A model generated the notes under the pieces. That model was not told the origin of the DNA. It made no database searches and worked only from the letters and a program-made list of their open reading frames with translations. The position numbers and the translations under genes are program-made. From positions 16,119,001 to 16,183,000 of the forward strand of contig CM048846.1 of the NCBI GenBank assembly GCA_026545225.1: a stretch of 64,000 bases of DNA, written 5' to 3'. Below, one piece after another: positions 1-11,922 of this stretch (the first letter of the stretch is position 1; each line of letters opens with the position of its first letter). Origin of the DNA: Cornus controversa. Taxonomy: Eukaryota > Streptophyta > Magnoliopsida > Cornales > Cornaceae.

Positions 1-315
1 TTAAAAAATTCAACTTAGTAACTGTTCAAAAATTCATCAGATTCATCTTTGTATTAGAGATCTTAATTTTTCCTTCTCGGTTCTACACACTGCACAAGTT
101 TCAAAACTTCAATCAAAGGTGAAAACAAATGCTTCACATTCAAAAAGATGATTATTGTTCCTCATACAACTTGGGTTGATGAAACTTCCTCCTACTCATC
201 ATCGCCCATATAATTTTCTTGTCATGACCACACTTCGTATCTATGAATATACAATTTGTTACAAGTAAAACCTTAACGTGGATGTGAGCAGTGTGCCCAT
301 AGAATTGGGGCATGT

Positions 316-3300
316 TCACTGTGTTTGAAGAGACAATTTAGATGTCAAAGTCGCCAACCAGTCCACTAAAGCATTATTGACAAGCTCTGGGACTTCATCA
401 TGTGGACAATGCCCAGCCTGTAGGTTAACAACCGTCGTGTTTGGGTAGAACTCTTTTATTCGAAGAGCCTTCGCAGGACCCACCCAAGGATCTAAGTCAC
501 CCCAAAGCAACAACAGTGGGCAAGATAATTTGCTTAAGAGGCTATCTAATGTGTACTTGCTCTGATTCGACATAAATCGCGTCATTAGTCTGCAAATAAA
601 CAACAAGAACATAAAAAATCATAGATAGTGAAGTGAAAAAACATTGAAGGAATATGTTACCCATACTGTGTTTAAAGGGCTGTCTAGAAAACCCAAAAAG
701 GAGCAAATCAAGTTTATAGTCAGTCCCGGCTAGCAAGAATAAGGAGACCAACAATAGGTTTCGAAAACTAGCTGAAATACCAAAGATTCTATGCTGTTTT
801 AAACTACTGTACACAATGCTAATGCCAAATGCTAACTTTCAGATTAAGTTCATTGTCAGTTGTATCAATCTAGTGCAACCAATCAGTGGCTCCCTAAAAC
901 AACTCCTATGGTCAATAACCATTCAAATGATCAAAATTGTAAAAAATGATACCAGCAGGAGGCGGGACATGCTTCAAACTAAATCATCACATCCATAGCA
1001 TTCACTTCCTAACTGTGAAGTTTCCAAGTCAACTTTTTTATGCTCCTCTAAAGAATATATAAATTTTCATTTTAAATCCAAATGGATGAAAATGCTTAGT
1101 CTCTTACACCCATACCTGTAATAAACTTCTCCTGCATTTGGGTCAGCAGCTGGTCTTGTTATTGATTCCACAAGATAGTCATCCACATTGGAGTTATTAA
1201 TATAAACCTGCAACAAAGAAAAAAGCATGTGCTTGTCTCATGTACAAAGACAAAGATTAACATTGAACACATGAAAATATCATCCTTTCAAGAAGCTTGA
1301 CAATAAAAAGTTAATTCACAATAGGATGGTGTGCCCAAGAGGCCAACTCCCTCCCTGTAGCACCGCATGGTTCACATGATGGGTTAAAGATTCACCACTC
1401 CATGAGTTTTGCTATAGTTAATCTCCCAGAAAGAAAATGGTTCCTCAACAACAAAGCTATCCTATTTATCAGTCACAAAAAATGATAAGATGATAAAGAA
1501 CCAATACAAGGATGAAAGAACCTTAATCAATCATCTGAATAGAAACACTACCAAGATGCTCCTACAGAGTGCTGTATCAGCATATATGTTTGTCGTGTGT
1601 AGGATGCTTGAAGCAAGGATAGTCATCTTAACCCATTTCATAGTGTGCAAATACATTCAGTGAAGATCCACAAAAAATCCTTCTTACCAGCGCAGAGGAC
1701 GAGCCCAAATCTTAAATATGTACTATTCGAGCAGTCGTGCTTACAGAAACTTTTTGCATTCCTCATATTCTAACTAAGCTTTAAAAGAAAAAGAATCAAA
1801 TTTGAATTAGGAAGAACCCCCATGGAGTAGCTGAGTAGACATAAGGTCTGGGGGTGATTGAGGGAATCCAAAACGATTGGTCCCACCCCCAAAAGGGGGT
1901 GGGGACACCCTCCATTATTATAAAAATAAAAATAATAATAATAATAATAATAAATAGCAAGGACTTGACATACACTCTTCAAGACAGATTCGATACGAGA
2001 TGGTTGCTTTGCTTGCCAGAACAAAAATCCAAGAACTACCCGCTGAAAAATTTCCTTCAATGGCTTTAGGACATACTTCTGTACGACTGTTTCTTCAGAT
2101 TTATTGGTTTCAGCCTTTGCATCTTGAAACTGTCCTGCAGAGTTTAGTAGTACTAGTCCTACAACTTGCTCAGGCAGCCCTGCTGCACCCGCCAAAGCAG
2201 TAAATCCTCCAAGACTGAAAATTATCATGGGTAACATGTTCATCAATTTCATATCCTTATAAAATAGAATTTCACCAAAATAACACTCAGACCAGAAAAA
2301 TAATTAGCAACATGAAAATGGAGATGTTCAGAAAGGAGTCAAAATCTCAAACACCCAAACTTTATTTTCTTTCGGAAGATGCAATGAATATTTGAAAAAC
2401 CAATAAGACCCAATTGGAAATCTTATTTTAAAGTGAAATAAGAAATAAAATGGCAACGTTGATGTGCAATTAAAATGGTCATATACAAGAAGGTAGAAAA
2501 GATGAAAGAAAGTTGTTTAGGTTCAGTCATAAGCATAAAAAGCCAATGATTCTGTCAGATTGATGATGCAACAAATAAATTGGGAAGACCAAGATGACAC
2601 AAAAGGAGGTGGTGAAATTGATGTGTCAGCATATGTCTAAAAAAAATGGACCCAAACAGGTGCAGCAGCGCATAAGATATCCATAGCTGAATAAGATGCC
2701 TTGGGTAAGGCTTTATTGACTTGATTACGAGTATGGTTCAGGTGCTTGCTTATTTGACAACCACCATAATCACAGGCCAAAGTGGCTTCAAAATTGTTTA
2801 ACTGCTTCCTTCTGCAATATCTTTGATCAGAACATGATAAGCTGATAGAAATCAAGCCTGGAGATTCCAAGTGCTAGATACTATAAATTCACCCCATCAG
2901 TGTTTCAACTATGAGATTCAAATATTAGTTTTACATATATTCCATTCATATACTTCTCAACAGTGGCCCTGCAATGTAGTTATTGAACCTTTAGGAGAAA
3001 GTTAGGCCTGGAAAGACACAGTCTCTTTAAAACCAAACTTATCACACTGAGATATTTAGCACGAAAGAAGCTCTGAACTGAAGAATGTGATCACTCAAAT
3101 ATTCTAATAGCACTGGGGCAAAAATATTAGCGTTGAGTCTCTTAGGAAGCGGACCTAGGTCTATGTGAATGGATACAGATACACCATTCACTCGGAATAA
3201 TAATAATAAAAAATAAATAAATTAAATGGAACGTAGTGTAACTTTCAAATGAAAAAGAAGCTAGCTGGAATTATTTACAGCCCAGTAAAGAGCATTCAAT

Positions 3301-6300
3301 CATAATCGAAGCAAAAATATACTTGAATCACGGACAGAAAAAGAAGAAGAACAAGTGCTAATTCTAGCCATTTTATACATCTTTTTCTTTCCGATTTTTT
3401 TCTTGACAAGAAACATTATATGACCTCTTCCTTACACTAATATTCTTTCATTTTATGACACCCTTAATGCTAGTGGTTGTAATAATGTTTCTATAGGCAT
3501 ATAAGCCATAATTCTCGAGAAGTGAGAAGAGGTATTTTCTAGAAGAAGATTGTAAGAAGGGGTGTGCAACTAATGTAGCCATCCCTCAGGCAAATATCAC
3601 ACTTGAAAGTTCAAATAAGGCAGAAGAGGCATTTTCTAGAAGAAGATTGTAAGAAGGGGTGTGCAACTAATGTAGCCATCCCTCAGGCGAATATCACACT
3701 TCAAAGTTCAAATAAGGCCATGTCTCAAGATAATGAAATAAAAATCGGGACTAGGTGGTGGAAACTGAATATGGTTACTTTTTAGTTTCAGTTATGGTTT
3801 CAATAACCCAAACAAATTACTTTAGAAATTGTCATTATATAGATTTAATTTCTATTACATTGTTATTTTTAATTACAAATATATAATATTTGTTAACTTA
3901 TTCAAAAGATTAGCTCGGAGTTATGTGATGTCCCAATTCTAACAAGAATGATAATGTAATAGTGGGCATGGATTTGATTAGATGCAGATATATCATATAC
4001 TCGTAACCATCGCTACAGAGAAAATTCTGCTAAAGTTTGAAGGTTCAAGTGTCATAGTAATTTTTATTTTATTTTTCTTTTGCTTCTTCATGGGGATTCA
4101 AACTATTTGTGCCATGAGAATCCATCAAGATTGGAGTCTACTTAAGACATTAGTCATGCATCAGAAATGGAAGTGTGGCAAGATTTGATTGCCAAACTGT
4201 GGTCTATTGGCATGTTCACACATTTGCAAACTTGGAACTGAGATATGCACAACTATCCTAACATACTTAGTAGGTGTAAAATACCAGGAAAGGAACAAAT
4301 CTAAAAGCAAATGCTTAGTTGAATGACTTTAAGGGGTCCTAAAATTTACTTCTTTAACCTCAAAGATAGATTTCCGTTGTCCTGGTGGGAATCACCCCAT
4401 GCTGATAAAATTTGGAAAGTCCAAGAAAAGATAAACCTTGATCACACAAGAACATAAAACAAATATGCACCTTTTACCTGTTTCCAACTAAAACTGTAGG
4501 TTCTTTCACTATCTCTTTCAAGAAATCCACAACTTGGTCTCTCCACACCAAGGCATCATACTCAATAATTGCTTTTTCACTCCAGCCAAACCCTAATAAG
4601 TCGATGGCATAAACCTTGTATTTTTTAGCCAATTCTGGTATGTTGTACCTAAACATAAAGACAAGATAAAGAACATCATAAATTTTGAGCGCAGTCTTGT
4701 ATCTTCTCAGATGATTGAAGATTTTTTTTTAACACCAACTTGAAATTTTCAGTGTTAGTAAAAAAATTGTGGGAATTCAGTCTAAAAAAGGCACATTATA
4801 CATGATGCATTTACAAATCTTCTGTAGCGAAATCATAAATGTGTAGATTGGAGGCAATGATTCATCTACTCCTTTCCAAATGGATCAGAGCAATAAGTCA
4901 TGGAAAAATAATTTCTTTTAATTTTACAAGAATAAATGCACTAACCGTCCACTGAAAGTTCATGTTACATGTTGATTTATATGATGAAAACTGGATTTAT
5001 GGACAAAAAAACAGCAAACCTCCAATGAAATGCAGAAGCACCAAAGCCATGAATGAGCACAATAGGAAAACCTTCTCCTTCTTCTACGTAATGTATTTTG
5101 TGACCTTGCCATGTCCAGAAATTGTAGCCTTCTGTCTTGAATGGTAATCTCTCCAAACCTAAAGAGCATAATTTAACCGATATCTATGTATGTAAGCACA
5201 TAGAACTTCAGAAATGATCTAAAAGCAAAATATGGGTAAAAAGTGAACAGATTATCCAATAATATTATGAGACTTGAAAGAGCAAACTACAACAACCGAA
5301 TGCATTGGTGTAATTCTAGAAAATTCAAAATGGCACAGAATTTCAGATCTGGAATAAAGAGTTTAAAATAGAAATAATCTCAATGTGGTTAGTAAGGGGT
5401 CATGGCACCAAGCAATGGTAAAAAGTTCATTAGAATAAACACCTTGTGCAGATAATGTTCGAATGTTAGCTGTTTCCCGTTTACTTCTCCTATACCTCAC
5501 ATTGGTGAAGGAACATCAGGTAATGTCCTATTACATTGCTAATAAAAGAAGTAGTCTAAATTGGTAAAACATCTCATCACTGCCTAATATATGCATGACC
5601 AAAACCCTATAGAAATTAAAATTGTCAATTTATTGACTGGTGAACCATACACATGTTGGCAAAGGTGCAGCTACATAGTATATAGTCAACTGCTATGTAA
5701 TTGAGCTGCATCCATATTTTCATTGAAGAATGTTTGGCATAACAAAGTTCTCAAATAAAATAAGAACCTTAGGTTTATTTCAAAATCTGTCTCTAATGAG
5801 AACAGTAGATGATAGAAATGACTACTCCATCCTAAGTCACATGCTATAATTCTAAAAAAAAAAAAGGCCAGCCCAGTGCCATTGTGGGGTCTGGGGTGTT
5901 GGGATTATGTGCCCTACAAGCCAATTATTAATTTTGTTTATTCGAAATTTTATTAATAAATGTGATTTATTATTAAATTAAATATTCATGCATTGGGCTT
6001 TTCATTTGTTTGTATGAGATACATCATAATCCGCAAGTTGCATTATAGATGACTTAAGTGTGTGAATGAGATTTACACAAGAGAATATTTGAGCTCACCA
6101 ATTTCTTGCACCTTGGAATTGTTCGCAGTTGGTGATAAAAGTTAAACACTTTTATCTGTAAGACTATAACACACTTGACCACTATAAGATAAGTTGGTTT
6201 GTCTCGACCATTAGGATAGTTAACTATAAGTTAGTGTGCTTAGAGTACACTGAACTGGATCACCATAACATAACACCATACAAATTACTGTCATTATTTT

Positions 6301-8045
6301 GGTATAATTCTTATCTACTAGATGCTTTAAGCTCTAAATCTTGAGAAGTTTAGTGGACTCAAGTTTCGATGTTGGTCACTTTGATTTACCAATGTGTGAG
6401 ACCTTTTAAGGTCAAAATCACGGTATCTTGGGTGGCTAATGTTGGAGCTGTGGGAACACAAATGCTCAACATGAAATCCACACTCTTTATAAGAGTAATA
6501 GAATATCCCCTTGATGGAATTTAATAAGTTTGATCACTGGAACCTGGTCAGGACATTTTGTAAAATGTTTACTAAATCATTTTTCTATTATTTAATTAGA
6601 AAAATATTTATTTATGAAAATTCTCTTATAAAAGAATTCAATTCAGTGATCTAAATTGGTTACTCAAGGAATAAAGATATAAGTATGCCTTAGGTGGGGA
6701 CAGTATTTAATTATCCCTTGGGTAACTTATGGATATTCGGTAGTGGAGGAGTTTATATGCAATTATTTAGTAGGACAGGGCTTTGTTGTAATTTCTGAGT
6801 CCTAGAGCGCAATTACAATTATATTGTGATGATTATTGTAATTAATTAAATAGGATAGAGTTATGAGATAACTCTACCTCTATTCAATTGGAGATAGGAT
6901 AAGGAATCCTTTTTTATCCTCATCTCTAGCCATATATCAAATATGCGATATCTCTCGAGTCATTTTATTCTGACGCAAAACGCGAGAACAAAAATATACA
7001 GAATATAGAAAGTGAGAGAAAGGGGTTGATTTGATGAAAAATCATGTTGTAAAGACCTAAAAACTTTAAAATTGCTTCCGCTTTTCCTTCATGGAAAGGG
7101 TCAGATGTACGCAGTCTTACCTCGCTATTTCCGATTTCGAACCCATGACCTCTAAAACACAATGGAGCAACCTTACTATTGCGCCAAGGCTCACCCTCGC
7201 ATGCTATCATTCTACAACGGCCTAAAACCCCATCATATTGAATTCAATTGTACATCAATGCCCGCAGTATCAATTAAATCCTAAATAACCATAGAATCAA
7301 CTTGTTTCATCATATTCTATTTTCTCTTATAGCAGATAAATAAATGCAGAACTGCTTATTCTCTTCTAACAAAAAAATATTATGTCACACCAATCTAATA
7401 AACTTGGCAAATCACATTCATAATTCCCCCCTAACTTCATTGGAATGAAATCTTTTAACAATTTAAATAGTATTGCCAGTGCTCTATTGGTTGCTTCCAC
7501 TTCCATTTAAAGAAACCCAATATTTTTCAAGACTAATACTTCCCGAAACATCAACTTCGCACAATTATAAAACAAAAATGTGCAGGAGTACATCGACTAA
7601 CCGATTTTATATCATGTACCACCATCAACAATGACTGTGTGATGTACGTGTGTGTGTGTGTGTGTGTGAACGCGTCCCTATATACACACATTGTGTGTGT
7701 TTGTGTGTGTATATATATATAGAGAGAGAGAGTGTGAGAGAGAGATAGAGAAAGTGACCTTGAGTGGGTTCAGCAACCAAAGTAGAACCCATAACTGAAG
7801 CTCCAGCAGCGACAATTCCTCTCATAGCAAAACCCCTCCTATTTAATTCGCATTTGCTTCCTTCAAGCACAGATAGAGAGAGGTTGACGATTAGCATCAT
7901 CCAATAATTATATAAATAAAGAACACATTAGAGCTCAATTCTTACTGTGATGATGAATTCTCGCAGGGGAAGTAAGCCTGTCACCGATGGGGTTGAACAA
8001 CCCTGTTCTGACTGTGTGCGGTACAGTGAAACATGAAGACGACAT
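316..8045 (-). CDS. Plastid alpha/beta-hydrolase, AT4G36530-like
   Basis: Seven exons on the minus strand: 8045-7946, 7860-7759, 5158-5020, 4648-4478, 2214-1974, 1207-1116, 589-316. They sum to 1119 nt (372 aa) and phases agree at every GT-AG junction. The N-terminus (MSSSCFTVPHTVRTG) is rich in Ser/Thr/Arg and looks like a chloroplast transit peptide. The core has an alpha/beta-hydrolase fold: oxyanion motif LIHGFGAS (H104-G105), nucleophile elbow VGNSLGG (S171), acid in LLWGDLDPW (D315) and AGHCPHDE (H342). As I recall it, Arabidopsis AT4G36530 matches closely through YNIPELAKKYKVYA, GFLFWQAKQPSRIESVLKS and VDDYLVESI. The family is related to pheophytinase, but the substrate is not known and is not implied by the motifs. 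Intron 3 is 2.26 kb and splits the catalytic Ser codon. Introns 2 and 3 hold repeats. Family and frame are near certain; the start in exon 1 is less so. Confidence 0.93.
1925..1955. repeat. (AAT)n microsatellite in intron 4
   Basis: A run of AAT/ATA triplets about 15 bp inside the intron, just past the donor of exon 5 of the hydrolase gene (minus strand). Confidence 0.8.
3525..3718. repeat. 97-bp tandem duplication in hydrolase intron 3
   Basis: Two adjacent copies (3525-3621 and 3622-3718) differ at only a few positions. Both contain GTGTGCAACTAATGTAGCC and CCATCCCTCAGGC. The rest of the 2.26-kb intron (2215-4477) shows no gene or clear transposon. The duplication is young and probably neutral. 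Confidence 0.95.
5897..7010. mobile_element. LTR-like repeat block in intron 2 (fossil)
   Basis: The block starts TGTTGGGATTATGTGCCC and has the composition and phrasing of a plant LTR about 1.1 kb long. No internal protein domain lies beside it, so it would be a solo LTR or fragment. The right end and the target duplication are not clear. It sits wholly inside the 2.6-kb intron 2 of the hydrolase gene. The LTR assignment is an inference. Confidence 0.35.
7081..7200 (-). mobile_element. Au-like SINE in intron 2
   Basis: Read on the minus strand, this has a tRNA-like promoter: A-box-like GGCGCAATAGTAAGG followed by B-box GGTTCGAAATC. It then runs into CTGCGTACATCTGACCC, the conserved 3' part of the Au SINE family of plants. 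Flanking GTTTTAGGCC and GTTTTTAGGTC may be a worn target duplication. It is intronic and in the same sense as the host gene. Confidence 0.75.
7646..7745. repeat. (GT)n, (AT)n and (GA)n microsatellites
   Basis: Alternating GT, CA, AT and GA tracts lie just inside intron 2, right after the donor of exon 2 (minus strand). No function is seen. Confidence 0.85.
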
Positions 8046-8654
8046 CGAATCACCAAATAGCTAAAACCCTAGTCCCAGAAGCCACAGATCGAGTTCAAGA
8101 AGAGAAAGATGGGGATAAGAATAGAGATTTACTTTAGAATATATGAATAAAGAAGAAGGGAAGATTTTTTAACGTTGCAATTTGAAGTTACGTTTATGTA
8201 TTGTGTGGTTGCCACGTCGTTTGAAGTAGTGGCGGACTTGAGGCCAAGTCGTTTGTTTCCCGGGAAATTTTCGAACTTACTTTCCCAACTGGTAGGAGCG
8301 GGTTTGTGGGTCGGGTGGAACCAAAATCCAGGCCAAACTTTGGGCGCTGTAATTTTGGAGAAATTATTCGCTATCCCGGGTACTCATGAACCCTCATTAT
8401 TTTCGTTAATGATAGGAAATATTAATGAACTGTTGCCCAGTAACTAATAATTTCTCCTAATTGTGCATTAGTTTAGAAAAGAAAAAAACAATTCCAAAAT
8501 GTTAAGTAGTATAATTAAATATATTTAAGAATAATATGCATAAATTCCTTATTTTTATAGGTTGGCATCTAAGAAATTATGAAAACGAATGCACATAAGA
8601 AAATATATAAATCAAGTAGTAATTAATATGTATACAGGGTTTTAAAATAAATAA

Positions 8655-9243
8655 AAAAATTCAAAATGCAATAAACCTCCCCTAATTTTAAAATGGTGTA
8701 GAATATCCCCTCTCTTTTTTTGGGTGCAATAAACACACTCCAATTTATAAATTGGTGCAATTTGCCCTTATTTGACACTATTTGGATTAAGAATTGATGT
8801 AAAATGACAAAAATACCCTCATAGATAAAAAAATATTAAAAAAATAAAAAGAAAAAACGCACCGAAAAAAGAAAAAAGAAAAGAACTTTAATTTACCATT
8901 TTTTTTCTCGATAACTTTTTTCGGTATTTTTTGGTAATTTTTTGACAAATGAAAGTTCTTTTTTCTTGTATTTTTTGGTAATTATTTTCTATATTTTTTA
9001 GCAAATTAAATTTCTTTTTATCTTTTTTCAGTAAATTTTGGTAAATTACTCACTTTTTTTTTATTTTTTTATAAGAGGATATTTTTGTTATTTTACATCA
9101 ACTCTTAACCCAGATAGTATAAAATATGAGCAAATTGCACCAATTTGTAAGTTAGATAGTATTTGTTGCATAAAAAAAAAAGGAGAAGAGGGTATTGTAC
9201 ACTATTTTGAAACCAGATGAGAGTTTGTTGCACTTTAGCCTAA
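8655..9243. mobile_element. Foldback MITE, about 0.6 kb
   Basis: Two long arms are inverted repeats. The left arm (about 8668-8825) contains ATTGGTGCAATTTGCCC and TTGATGTAAAATGACAAAAA. The right arm (about 9070-9240), reverse-complemented, gives ATTGGTGCAATTTGCTC and TTGATGTAAAATAACAAAAA. A low-complexity centre joins them. There is no coding capacity. Target duplication is not clear. Confidence 0.75.
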
Positions 9244-9289
9244 AAAAAAATCTTTATACTTACAAAAATTTTCAAATAACATAAACAAA

Positions 9290-9540
9290 TGGGTAGAGTG
9301 CAAATAACCCCCTATGGTATATATGCAAATAGTGCATATAACCCCTATAATATTCTTAAAAGTCCTTCAAGTTTAATTTGAGTGCAAAGAAGGCCCGTCG
9401 TCAGTTGATTGTTACATAACTTTGAAAAGACTAAAAGGCTCTTATGTAAGTGTATTAAAAAAAACAAAGAAAAAAATCATTGATTGTAAAATGACTAAAT
9501 AGCTTGCGGATTCACGTATACATAATCCAGTATGTCACCT
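9290..9540. repeat. Single arm of a MITE-like repeat
   Basis: GTGCAAATAACCCCCTATGG and following sequence read like one end of a long-TIR element of the same style as 8655-9243. No matching second arm was found before 10.2 kb, so it is either truncated or unrelated. Confidence 0.35.
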
Positions 9541-9725
9541 TCACCGCCAAGGAAATCCATCTTCAGCACCGACGGCTATAAACTAGGCGACGAAGGAGAT
9601 ACGACGGTTTTAGAGGACTCGGTCAGAGAAGTTGAAAATCGAGATCGAAGCGTAACCATGGCGAGAGCTCCGGCTGTCGGAGACTGATACTGACCAGAGA
9701 ATCGTTCCCTCGAGCTGAAAACAGA
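9540..9725 (-). other. GC-richer island, possible gene fragment
   Basis: The stretch is much richer in G+C than its surroundings and has codon-like texture. On the minus strand it encodes a 27-residue open frame starting MVTLRSRFSTSLTES and ending in a stop. I do not recognise a family. A captured or decayed exon is likely. Confidence 0.35.
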
Positions 9726-10950
9726 GTATAAATCATACAATACCTCACGGTTCAACTTTACAAAGAGACCAAACCACCTAAATTAATCATACAATCTATT
9801 CGATCGTTAAGAAACAACATAAGAACAGTGGGATCAGGTAAAAATTGAAGAATTTGAGCTAGATTGAAGAAATGCAGACAGGATTGAGCTCAAATTTGCT
9901 CCAAACAACAAAAGACTAGCATTAAGAGGCTGTCGGAAAACATGGAAGTTAGCAGAAAAACAAAGGAGAGTTGCTGGACAACCCTCTAATCCTCAGACAC
10001 AGTCGATTGTATGCAAACTCTATATATTGAAACCTCCTAATCTTTGGTTAAAAGATAAAACGAAGTGGTGTAATGTATGGCACATCTCTCATTTTGAAAC
10101 AACTCTTTTTATGTATTTAAATTTATTAAACAAACTAAGCATATTTTGATAATTTCAAATGCAAAGTGACTACGATTTGAAATTGAAAGTTTAGGGGGTG
10201 TTTTTTTAGTCTAAGTTATTTGATAATCTTTTACGGGAAAGGGGGAGTTTCTTGATTTTAAACATAATCTTTATTCAAGATGAAGTAACTATGAGTCTTC
10301 TGACTTGATTTTAAACATAATCTTTATCTCAATTAGCACACTAAAGACGAGTAAAATTATCATCTCAATTTTTCTCTTGCTCTCCCCTTAGAACACTCCA
10401 TAGAACATCTAGCTCAAGGGTATGATCATCTCATAATTACCAAGGGCATTTAGTTCAATGTATGATCTCTCCTCTTTGAAGAGTAATGTTGAAAGTTGAA
10501 GTTTCACTAAGAATATATTGTGAATAATGGGTGTGTTTGTTTGCTTAATTATATTAAATTGCTATTAGATCGGCTATGTTTTTATGGAACTAAATATTAG
10601 GTAGCTAGAAAACAACACATGCATAAAGTGTACGGCAAAAATGTAAATGTTAAGATAAATATGTTGTACGATTAGAAATGATCACGTTCAAGAGATTGTT
10701 GGAATATTACAAATTGGTAATAAAATGAGAGAAATCAATTAAGATGGTTTGAACATGTGTAAATAAGACCTGTGTGCCACTCAGGAAGAGTGACAAAATT
10801 CACATTGAGAGTAATACTTGAAAAAGAGGAAAATCAAAGTTAACATGAGTAGAGTTAGTAAAGAATGATATGATAGCGTGTAGTTTAATTGAGGGTATGA
10901 CTCTAGACATATATAGTGGAATGAAAATACAGGATCATGTAGCCAACCCT
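9726..10950. other. Intergenic, nothing recognised
   Basis: AT-rich spacer with no open frame of note, no RNA gene motifs and no clear terminal repeats. Confidence 0.6.
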
Positions 10951-10951
10951 A

Positions 10952-11348
10952 GGCTATGTTTGGTAGGATTGAAAAGAAAAGAAAGATAATATTAGTTATG
11001 AGATAAACGAAAAGAAAAAAAAATGATAGTGTTAAACTTTTATCGTGTTTTGTTGATTAATAAAGAAAAAGAAAAGAAATAATAGTTAATATTTTGGAGA
11101 AATAAGAAAAAGAAACTACTTTACAAAAATTACCAGTATACTCTTTTATATTTAAAAGACAAATTTTATCTTTTATCAACATAAGAAAAGTTACTATTAA
11201 CAAAGTTTCATTCAAAAATGCTACCATTTCCTTTTTTCCCTCCAAATTCATTAATTTCTTTTCGTTTTTCTTACAATTTTTTTTTACCAAACACAACAAA
11301 CTATATCCCTCCATTACCTTTCTATTTTTTTCATACCAAACTATGCCC
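10952..11348. mobile_element. MITE with GGCTATGTTTGGTA ends
   Basis: The left end is GGCTATGTTTGGTAGG. The right end, reverse-complemented, is GGGCATAGTTTGGTATG. The interior is purine-rich on the left and pyrimidine-rich on the right, typical of foldback MITEs. It lies in the promoter-side spacer of the DUF829 gene, ending about 575 bp upstream of its ATG. Confidence 0.75.
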
Positions 11349-11922
11349 AGTAGTTGGGAAAAGAAACAAATACATTCGCTAGCTAATCAGAATGATGTAA
11401 AAGAAACTATATGCCTCATATTGTGAAATTCACACAACCCAACCAAACTCTCTCTTGACACAATTAGTGGACAGTCATTGCATTTAATCACCGAAAAAGA
11501 TGAACTCTTTCTAGAAAATGAACAATACACTGTTCATTTTGAATCATTTTATAGCCCAACCACCTAATATTAGACAAGTAATGAATGATTTTATTTTATT
11601 TTTTCAAATTTTACAAGTAATGAATGTTATAAAATGGAATTGATATACATTGATCATGTCCATGTGCAAGTTAGTTGGGACTTGGGAGGTTGCACTTGGG
11701 AGGTTGCAAAAGAATTAAACCCATAAATGTAAAGAAAGGCGACAATAGTACCACTCCCGGCTGAATCTTCCTCGATCCTCCCTACTCATGTACCAGGGTT
11801 CTCAAATCAACCCTCGCAATCTCTCATATCAACCCTCAATTTCGCATTTTCAATAGCAGGACTGTTAGTGGCCATAGTCACCATCTTCAGCTTCGTCGTC
11901 GACCCTTTTCGAATTTTCCGCC

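Noticed and set aside
1770-1973. Read-through of exon 5 of the hydrolase past 1974
   Set aside because: The added residues are a YYYYYYF microsatellite; AGT|GTATGT is a clear donor and the next exon fits.
7081-7200. tRNA gene
   Set aside because: A and B boxes are present but no cloverleaf or acceptor stem can be drawn, and the 3' part is SINE sequence.
7625-7758. Open frame running on past exon 2 of the hydrolase
   Set aside because: It is translated microsatellite (YIYTHKHTQ and similar) beyond a good donor at 7758.
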